Origin: Winogradskyella forsetii
Lineage (GTDB): Bacteria > Bacteroidota > Bacteroidia > Flavobacteriales > Flavobacteriaceae
DNA length: 64,000 nt
Assembly: GCF_013394595.1 (NCBI RefSeq)
Contig: NZ_CP053348.1
Coordinates: forward strand, 2,010,001-2,074,000
Direction: 5' to 3'
Part shown: piece after piece, positions 58,567 through 64,000 of the stretch
Numbering within the stretch: the first letter of the stretch is position 1
How the letters are laid out: the number at the start of each line of letters is the position of its first letter
Notes under the pieces: model-generated
The model's input: the letters and a program-made list of their open reading frames with translations, nothing else
Database searches by the model: none
Told to the model about the DNA's origin: nothing
Program-made: the position numbers and the translations under genes

Positions 58567-59136
58567 GTGGAACAAATAAAAGCATACTTAGATCAAATAG
58601 CAACGATATCAGAAGCCGATTGGGATTATTTCACGTCCAAACTTCAGCGTCGCGTGATTAAAAAGAAAGCTATTTTTTTAAAACTCAATAGCATTGAAAA
58701 CCATATCTCATTTATTGAATCTGGCATGGTTAGATTATTTATTCCCAAAGAAAACCCTGAGAAAGAAATCACTTTTGGATTTAGTTTTAAAGATGAATTT
58801 ATAAGTGCTTACGACTCTTTTTTAACACAAAAACCTTCAGCTTACCAACTGCAAGCACTTACGGAAACCACAATGTTGAGCATCACTTATAATGATTTGC
58901 AATTGGTCTATAATAACACACAAATCGGTAATCTCATTGGCAGATTAACCGCAGAACGTCTCTTCTTATTAAAATCTAAACGCGAACAAAACTTGTTGAA
59001 TCTTACCGCAGAGGAACGCTACAAGAAATTATTCAAAGAGCGTCCAGAACTTTTAAAAGACATTCCGCTGAAATACATCAGTTCTTATATTGGTGTTACT
59101 GCACAAGCCTTAAGTCGAATTCGGAAACGGGTTTGA
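58567..59136 (+). CDS. Crp/Fnr-family transcription regulator
   Basis: A 189-residue regulator beginning with a GTG codon at 58567. The cyclic-nucleotide-binding-type beta roll spans about 25-125 (FIESGMVRLFIPKENPEKE, then SYDSFLTQKPSAYQLQ), and a helix-turn-helix ends the protein: PLKYISSYIGVTAQALSRIRK. Effector-binding arginines of CRP are not evident, so the ligand is probably not cAMP. Short Bacteroidetes members of this family respond to redox, sugars or unknown signals. It sits 16 bases after the tesA-like gene and may be read with it. Confidence 0.93.
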   Translation: MEQIKAYLDQIATISEADWDYFTSKLQRRVIKKKAIFLKLNSIENHISFIESGMVRLFIPKENPEKEITFGFSFKDEFISAYDSFLTQKPSAYQLQALTETTMLSITYNDLQLVYNNTQIGNLIGRLTAERLFLLKSKREQNLLNLTAEERYKKLFKERPELLKDIPLKYISSYIGVTAQALSRIRKRV

Positions 59137-59479
59137 AAACTTGTTTTTACTTTCATTTATGTGGTTAAACGTTTAATGATTTTAAAGTGTACTTCCCTGA
59201 TTAAAGTTGACCATTTTTTTTATAATCGTTTCTTGATTTTGGTTCTAAATATATTTTTCTTGTAAAGGCATTAAGACGCAAAGTTTACTCGGACGGTTAT
59301 ACCTGTTGCTTACTACTTTTTACCTTGAAGTTGTTGTATGGGTTGCAAAGGTCTCTGCCCTCAGCAGTAAGTCGTAATTTGTAAGTCTTCAAATTTAAGT
59401 TTACAACCAGTTAATTTATTTATTGACCTAGGTTCATTGTTTGGCATGCATTATGCACTTAACTTTGTAAAAAAAAGTT
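59137..59479. other. Intergenic region upstream of the desaturase
   Basis: 343 bases with the promoter described at 59437-59467. The middle (59265-59400) is less AT-rich than typical but I find no tRNA or long open frame in it. Confidence 0.5.
59437..59467 (+). promoter_or_regulatory. Flavobacterial-type promoter for the desaturase
   Basis: TTG at 59437-59439 is followed after 20 bases by TAACTTTG at 59460-59467, an exact TAnnTTTG box. The start codon is 12 bases further on, so the leader is very short. Confidence 0.5.
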
Positions 59480-60220
59480 ATGATTATTATTCTTTTTGTC
59501 TTAGTGCTTTGGTATGGAGGCTTATTTTTTCAATCGTTCTTCTTGCATCGCTATGCCGCACATCAAGTGTTTACGATGTCTAAAACCATGGAACGTATAA
59601 CCTTTGTGCTCACGTGGATATTTCAAGGATCCAGTTATTTAAGTGCTTACGGTTATGGTATTATGCACCGTATGCACCATGCTTACACGGATACGGAAAA
59701 AGACCCACATTCGCCATCCTACGACGAAAATGTTTTTGCCATGATGTGGAAAACGAAAACTATTTATCAGGACATCAATCAGCAACGTATTGCTATCGAT
59801 CAGCGTTTTACGAAAAATGTGCCACAGTGGAAAGGATTTGATCGTTTCGCAAGTTCCCGTGTTTCAAGATTGCTTTGGGTTTCCTTGTATATATTATTCT
59901 TCGCTTTCTTTGTAACCGCATGGTGGCAATGGTTATTGTTACCCATCACTTTTTTAATGGCACCAATCCATGGCGTCATCATTAATTGGTTTGGACATAT
60001 TTATGGCTATGTGAATTTTAAGATGAAAAATACGAGTAAGAATCTGTTTCGTTTCGATTTTTTAATGATGGGAGAAGGTTATCATAACAACCATCATAAA
60101 CATGCGAGCAGAGCTAATTTTGGCTTCAAATGGTATGAAATTGATGTCACGTATCTTATTATTAAGGTTTTAGATGCTTTTGGATTGATTAAGTTGAAAC
60201 CTGTTCGAGTCAAGAATTGA
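59480..60220 (+). CDS. Acyl-CoA/fatty acid desaturase (delta-9 type)
   Basis: Membrane di-iron enzyme of 246 residues that introduces a cis double bond into fatty acyl chains, so it adjusts membrane fluidity. Three histidine boxes are complete: HRYAAH (23-28), HRMHH (63-67) and HNNHH (202-206). Membrane helices flank them, for example at about 1-20, 36-56 and 120-160. It is short for the family (usually 270-330) but lacks no box. Its own promoter lies immediately upstream; nothing else is in the unit. Cold or lipid control is plausible but not shown. Confidence 0.94.
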   Translation: MIIILFVLVLWYGGLFFQSFFLHRYAAHQVFTMSKTMERITFVLTWIFQGSSYLSAYGYGIMHRMHHAYTDTEKDPHSPSYDENVFAMMWKTKTIYQDINQQRIAIDQRFTKNVPQWKGFDRFASSRVSRLLWVSLYILFFAFFVTAWWQWLLLPITFLMAPIHGVIINWFGHIYGYVNFKMKNTSKNLFRFDFLMMGEGYHNNHHKHASRANFGFKWYEIDVTYLIIKVLDAFGLIKLKPVRVKN

Positions 60221-60269
60221 TAGTAACTTAAAATCATTGTCATTTTACAATCCATAAATAATAAAAACA

Positions 60270-61199
60270 TTATTTATCTCTTCCTTTTTCACTTGAATTA
60301 CCAGCATCTTGGATAACGCGTAAAGGAATATCTTTCTCATTACCATATAACTTAAGCTCTTTGATATCGGCAGGTAAATTAATGCCAGCATCTTCGAGTT
60401 TCTGTTTGACTTCCCTAATAAGATTTCCTCTTACAATGATTGCTGATTTTCTATAATCCAGTGTATTTACCCAAAAAAATACTTTTAAATTCACGGTACT
60501 TGCTGCAAGTTCGTCTTCAAAAACAAAATTCTCATGGTCTATGTCGTGAACAATATCTTCATCTTGATCTAAAATGGTATTAATTATTTGTTTAGCAGTA
60601 TCAATATCATCTTCATACCCAATACCAACTACAAAATCATTTCTAAAGAAGCCGTCAGCAGTATAATTTTCAACAGGCTTAGTAAGGACATCACTATTGG
60701 GAACATAGATATCTCTGCCATCAAAAGTTTTCAAATGCATATATCTGAAATTTAAAGCTTTAACCTTTCCAAATAAATCGTCTACTTTAATAGTGTCATT
60801 AATATTAAAAGGTCTGTTAAAAGCTAAAATAATTCCAGCCAAAAAGTTTTTCCCAATATCCTGAAATGCAAATCCCAATACAATAGCTGCGCCTCCAGCA
60901 GCCGTTAAAATACCCGTTGCAACTCCACTTAAACCAGCCACCTGTAGCGCTATTAAAATTGCAATGAGCGTTAGGATAATTTTTATAGATTGCGCTAGAA
61001 ACCTTGCCATTAAGGGATCATTGGCTTTTTTTAGGATACGTCTTCTATAAATATTCGTGAGTAGTTTTGCAATGAGGACGCCTACAATGATTACAAGAAT
61101 ACCGAGGGCTATACGCGGTAAAACCTCAAGAAAGGTATTATAATAATTGGAAATGGATTCTGTTATGGTTTCTGTTGCGGATTGTTGAGCGATTGACAT
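60270..61199 (-). CDS. mscS: Small-conductance mechanosensitive channel (MscS type)
   Basis: A 309-residue channel that relieves turgor after osmotic down-shock. Three membrane helices occupy about 25-130 (LPRIALGILVIIVGVLIAKL, then IKIILTLIAILIALQVAGL, then the pore helix with GILTAAGGAAIVLGFAFQDI). The beta domain follows, with PFNINDTIKVDDLFGKVKAL and DGRDIYVPNSDVLTKPVENY, matching MscS. The C-terminus is a short acidic/basic tail. It is monocistronic between the desaturase (convergent) and the patatin gene. The 110 bases before the patatin stop hold no clear terminator. Confidence 0.95.
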   Translation of the reverse strand: MSIAQQSATETITESISNYYNTFLEVLPRIALGILVIIVGVLIAKLLTNIYRRRILKKANDPLMARFLAQSIKIILTLIAILIALQVAGLSGVATGILTAAGGAAIVLGFAFQDIGKNFLAGIILAFNRPFNINDTIKVDDLFGKVKALNFRYMHLKTFDGRDIYVPNSDVLTKPVENYTADGFFRNDFVVGIGYEDDIDTAKQIINTILDQDEDIVHDIDHENFVFEDELAASTVNLKVFFWVNTLDYRKSAIIVRGNLIREVKQKLEDAGINLPADIKELKLYGNEKDIPLRVIQDAGNSSEKGRDK

Positions 61200-61308
61200 C
61201 TATTAAATTTGTTTTAAATATACTAAACTGTAATTACATTATAAAAACATAGACGACTTAACCCATTACCTATAATTAAGAACGCAATTGAATCTTGATT
61301 TAAAAGTA

Positions 61309-63042
61309 TTACATTTTTCTGTTCTTAAAATCCTTCTCTATATGTGTCATAGCTATTTTGGTAATTTTTTTGGCTATTGAACCTCTGAACATCCTAACAA
61401 CCTGTCGTAACCACCAACTTCCAATTTTTCCGTTTAGTTCTGCTTTTAAAATGGCCTTTACCCTAGCTCTCATGGGCTTTTCAAGTTTCCTAAAAGCATC
61501 TTTATTAAATTTAGGGAATTCTTCAACTTCGTAACGCGTAGGATTGGTGTCGCCTTCTATCTTACTTAAATCTGGAATGATGGGCATATAGACTTTCTCG
61601 CTGCCATCATCTTGTTTTACGTTTCTTTTAAATTCTTCAATAGCTGCATCGCTAACGCCGTAAAACAAATTATCAGGATCATCCTTATCACATTCCAAAA
61701 AGAGAATGCCCCTTAGAAAATTCCGGGCATTATCCCGACCAAGAAAAAAATCGTGCTGTCTAAATTTAATATCCAAAAAACCACCAAAACCTTCTATTGC
61801 TCCCGTCGCTAAAGGAGGATGCGCTCTTATTTCCATTTTACCCGATTTTAATTTTCTAGGAAACGACATCAATTTAAACAAACCAACCCCGTAGGTATCT
61901 GTTTGTTTGTAACGTGCTTGATTCAGAATGGTTGGCACAAGTGCACCAAGTATTCCCATAATACTAGACACTTTGTAATTGATGTTATCCGTTAGTTCTG
62001 GGTCGAAAAAATTAGGGAACGGATCAATATGCAGCGTACCAAATTTAGGGTTTTCCAAGTCTGGTGCACCATGTTTTTTAATGAGATGTCTCAGCACTTC
62101 ATCAAAAGGTTCATTGTTTATGGTGCCACCGTCAATAGCTGTAAATTGAAAATTAGGCGTTGCACCTTCATCTATTAGAATATCCAGATCCTCAATGAGC
62201 GATTTCCGAATCTTCAAGCTGTTATTTAGATAGCGCGTCGAGAATTCATCATCAAAATAACGTGGTTTTAAACCAATAGGAAATGCACCAGTGGCTTTAG
62301 TAACCTTGATTAAAAAATTCCTTGAATCTAAATGATGCGGATGAAATGGCAAATAAAGTCCCGAATCTTTTGTGTCGTCATAATCTAATTTAAAATGCGC
62401 CAAAACATCGTGGCTACTCACACGATGTGATGGGGTTTCATCCAAGAACTTAGACTTAATTCGACTTAATTTCACTTTATAATCCAAAGGTCTAAGACTT
62501 GTTAAAGTAATGAGCAATCGCAAATCCTTAGATATAAATTCTGGTAGTTTATCTATACCTGAATCTTTCGGTAATTCATTAAAAACACGTTCTGCAATAG
62601 CATCAATTGGTGTAGAATTTAAAAGAGAAGGTGCACCGGCTTCTGGATCAATATCTGACGTATCGAGCATTTTTTCAAAAGTTCCTTTTCCGCTACCCTT
62701 TTCAGAATAAAGACTAAGGTCATCATCCAAAAATACCCAACTGTCATAAAGGATATTACCTGTTTTTTTATTGGATACTTTTTTTACGGGTGTCCAATTA
62801 CCGGAATAAAGCGCGAGTGTGGCAATCATACCAACCATGCCTCCTGCCGAAGCGCCACCAAGGGCATCAATAATAACTTTATGGTTGGGAATATTGCTCT
62901 TGGGATTATTGGCCTGTTGTTGTTTGGCTTTTTCCCATTCCGAAAGGGCTTCGAGTAAATAATCCATAAATCCGGCTGTATAAGCTCCTGCAGATACGGC
63001 TCCTGCCATGGAAAGTCCTAAGTGGAAGGTTTGATTGCTCAT
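61309..63042 (-). CDS. Patatin-like phospholipase
   Basis: A 577-residue lipid acyl hydrolase. The catalytic dyad is Ser65 in GASAG (residues 63-67) and Asp304 in AIDGGTINNEP. The oxyanion loop GLSMAGAVSAGAYTAGF lies at the N-terminus. The remainder contains a long insertion and the C-terminal basic region. No signal peptide is present, so it is probably cytosolic or exported by another route. Bacterial patatins range from housekeeping phospholipases to immune effectors; nothing around this gene suggests a defense role. Upstream of it lies the REP/RAYT unit, oriented the other way. Confidence 0.9.
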   Translation of the reverse strand: MSNQTFHLGLSMAGAVSAGAYTAGFMDYLLEALSEWEKAKQQQANNPKSNIPNHKVIIDALGGASAGGMVGMIATLALYSGNWTPVKKVSNKKTGNILYDSWVFLDDDLSLYSEKGSGKGTFEKMLDTSDIDPEAGAPSLLNSTPIDAIAERVFNELPKDSGIDKLPEFISKDLRLLITLTSLRPLDYKVKLSRIKSKFLDETPSHRVSSHDVLAHFKLDYDDTKDSGLYLPFHPHHLDSRNFLIKVTKATGAFPIGLKPRYFDDEFSTRYLNNSLKIRKSLIEDLDILIDEGATPNFQFTAIDGGTINNEPFDEVLRHLIKKHGAPDLENPKFGTLHIDPFPNFFDPELTDNINYKVSSIMGILGALVPTILNQARYKQTDTYGVGLFKLMSFPRKLKSGKMEIRAHPPLATGAIEGFGGFLDIKFRQHDFFLGRDNARNFLRGILFLECDKDDPDNLFYGVSDAAIEEFKRNVKQDDGSEKVYMPIIPDLSKIEGDTNPTRYEVEEFPKFNKDAFRKLEKPMRARVKAILKAELNGKIGSWWLRQVVRMFRGSIAKKITKIAMTHIEKDFKNRKM

Positions 63043-63180
63043 TGTGATCAGTTATTTCAAGTCTTAAAAGTAAAATATTTAATCGACCTGAAAACATATA
63101 ATTTGGGTTAGAAATAGAATTTTGAGGATTTAATTTCAAGTTGAAACCATCGAATTATATCTTGTATATAAACAAAAAAA

Positions 63181-63206
63181 ACATCCTAAATGATCATTTA
63201 GGATGT
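63181..63206 (-). terminator. Perfect 26-base palindrome with T-run on the minus strand
   Basis: Positions 63181-63206 (arms ACATCCTAAATGA and its complement) are exactly self-complementary. On the minus strand it is followed by seven T, as a terminator would be, yet no gene is called upstream on that strand. Confidence 0.6.
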
Positions 63207-63256
63207 CCTATAAATTTTATATATCTTATTCTTCTTAGCTTTTTAAAACAATATTA

Positions 63257-63288
63257 CCTTGCTGCCGCACGATTGCATCGTGTGGTAT
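63257..63288. repeat. REP-like palindrome, copy 1
   Basis: Thirty-two bases (CCTTGCTGCC then GCACGATTGCATCGTG and TGGTAT) that recur at 63492-63523 with one mismatch. The core forms a 9-bp stem with a TGC loop, here with a G-U pair. It lies about 270 bases before the transposase. Confidence 0.85.
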
Positions 63289-63300
63289 GAGTTAATAAAA

Positions 63301-63534
63301 ATGATTTTCTTTACTAAGAAAAACAAACGGCAAAAAACAAAGGCACTACTCACTAAGTATGGCTTAAAAATCGTTAAACAAAAAGAAACAGCACTAATAT
63401 TATGTTGTTTTGCTGTTGTACCTTTAAAGAAAAAAGGCAAAGTAAACCTAACTGACGAGAATGGTAATATTTTAGAAGCTGGCATTAAAGACCTTGCTGC
63501 CACACGATTGCATCGTGTGGTATTAATCAACTAA
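63301..63534 (+). CDS. Small ORF between the REP copies (77 aa), doubtful
   Basis: A frame from the ATG at 63301 to the stop at 63534, between and overlapping the REP copies: the last 14 residues are coded by copy 2. The product is basic, with a hydrophobic stretch TALILCCFAVVPL and the segment GKVNLTDENGNILEAGIKDL. No homologue is recognised. It may be part of the mobile unit or a chance frame. Confidence 0.3.
   Translation: MIFFTKKNKRQKTKALLTKYGLKIVKQKETALILCCFAVVPLKKKGKVNLTDENGNILEAGIKDLAATRLHRVVLIN
63492..63523. repeat. REP-like palindrome, copy 2
   Basis: Same orientation as copy 1; a perfect 9-bp stem around TGC (CCACACGAT and ATCGTGTGG). It ends 33 bases before the transposase start, as expected for elements recognised by TnpA-REP enzymes. 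Confidence 0.85.
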
Positions 63535-63556
63535 CCACTAAATCAAAATAATACCA

Positions 63557-64000
63557 ATGAGTCGAAACTATAAATTCCACAATCCAGTAGGTTTATACTT
63601 TGTAAGTTTCGCAGTAGTATATTGGTTAGATGTTTTTACAAGAAATGAGTATAAGAACATTGTAATAGAAAGTTTAAGTTATTGCCAAAAGGAAAAAGGT
63701 ATGGAACTCATTGCTTGGTGCATTATGACCAATCATGTCCATTTAATTTTTAGAAGTATAAAAGGGCAAAAGCCAGAATTGTTACTTGGAGATTTTAAGC
63801 GATTTACTAGTAAAGCAATTGTAAAAGCAATTACAGATAACCCAAGAGAGAGTAGAAAAGAAAATTTATTGGAGCAGTTTGCAAAGGCAGCTTCAAATTC
63901 TTCTAATGTTAAATACTATCAGTTTTGGAGACATGATAATAGACCTATTGAACTCTGGAGCAATAAAGTGATACAAGAAAAGGTAAACTATATACATAAC
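63557..64000 (+). CDS. REP-associated tyrosine transposase (RAYT), partial
   Basis: A Y1-type HUH nuclease, 148 codons to the right edge and then cut. The HUH motif is His60-Val-His62 in IMTNHVHLIF. A tyrosine at 145 in VNYIHN is at the position of the catalytic Tyr in RAYT proteins (YIxxNP), so the domain is nearly complete. The family cuts and joins single-stranded REP hairpins rather than carrying itself as an ordinary insertion sequence. The two REP-like copies just upstream support this call. N-terminus MSRNYKFHNPVGLYFVSFAV is typical of IS200-like enzymes in Bacteroidetes. Confidence 0.9.
   Translation, partial: MSRNYKFHNPVGLYFVSFAVVYWLDVFTRNEYKNIVIESLSYCQKEKGMELIAWCIMTNHVHLIFRSIKGQKPELLLGDFKRFTSKAIVKAITDNPRESRKENLLEQFAKAASNSSNVKYYQFWRHDNRPIELWSNKVIQEKVNYIHN

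Noticed and set aside
61309-63042. Patatin as an immune effector
   Set aside because: No cyclase, sensor or other defense gene is adjacent; domain plan fits a housekeeping lipase.
63243-63530. 95-codon minus-strand frame across the REP pair
   Set aside because: It is antisense to the REP copies and to the small plus-strand frame, and has no recognisable domain or good start.

Overview
This is a low-GC chromosomal stretch from a member of the Bacteroidota, most likely a marine or aquatic Flavobacteriaceae. The evidence is the gene content (a type IX secretion C-terminal domain, LytTR/LytS pairs, a Bacteroidetes-type GreA/GreB-like factor, short Crp/Fnr proteins, an ABC permease fused to an M1 peptidase), the near absence of Shine-Dalgarno sequences, and a few promoters of the TTG...TAnnTTTG kind. 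No rRNA, tRNA or CRISPR array was seen. The species cannot be named from the sequence alone.

Layout. 1-4576: an ABC exporter (a permease fused to an M1-peptidase-like domain, cut by the left edge, plus its ATPase), divergent from a LytS/LytTR two-component pair. 4706-13794: mostly single metabolic genes: GH2 beta-galactosidase, fasciclin lipoprotein, flavin reductase, NAD(P)-binding protein, serine hydrolase, a 59-residue membrane protein, LLM oxidoreductase and a GreA/GreB-like factor. 14087-20494: a complete retron (see below). 20728-24127: an SLC12-like cation-chloride transporter and an acyl-CoA dehydrogenase. 24287-26693: an isolated contractile-tail module (two tube proteins and one sheath). 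27026-33465: oxidoreductase, nitrilase-GNAT fusion, a GNAT gene broken by an amber codon, an intact GNAT, and a secreted leucine-rich-repeat protein. 33669-36625: a TPR histidine kinase with its LytTR regulator. 36990-39382: small protein, 5'-nucleotidase and glutaminase. 39549-50903: two convergent transglutaminase / ATP-grasp / alpha-E operons. 51344-63042: GlcG-like protein, exonuclease/GIY-YIG fusion, CsbD, cold-shock protein, the ybbP-ybbA-tesA group with a Crp/Fnr gene, fatty-acid desaturase, MscS channel and patatin. 63257-64000: two REP-like palindromes and a REP-associated tyrosine transposase cut by the right edge.

The standout is the retron. On the minus strand it reads: WGR-domain protein with a long helical-repeat body, then a SWIM zinc-finger protein overlapping it by 11 bases, then a non-coding RNA of about 230 bases, then a reverse transcriptase. 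The RNA shows every expected landmark: a 15-bp a1/a2 pairing that closes it, a small msr hairpin, and a perfect 27-bp msd stem with a 20-base tip. The reverse transcriptase carries the retron-specific NAxxH and VTG motifs and the YVDD active site. The WGR/ARM plus WHSWIM pairing matches what I recall as type XIII in the published retron classification, so this is probably an anti-phage retron whose two partner proteins sense or use the msDNA.

Second in interest are the two neighbouring copies of the amidoligase-type cluster (one fused, one split), the orphan tube-sheath module, and the RAYT with its REP pair.
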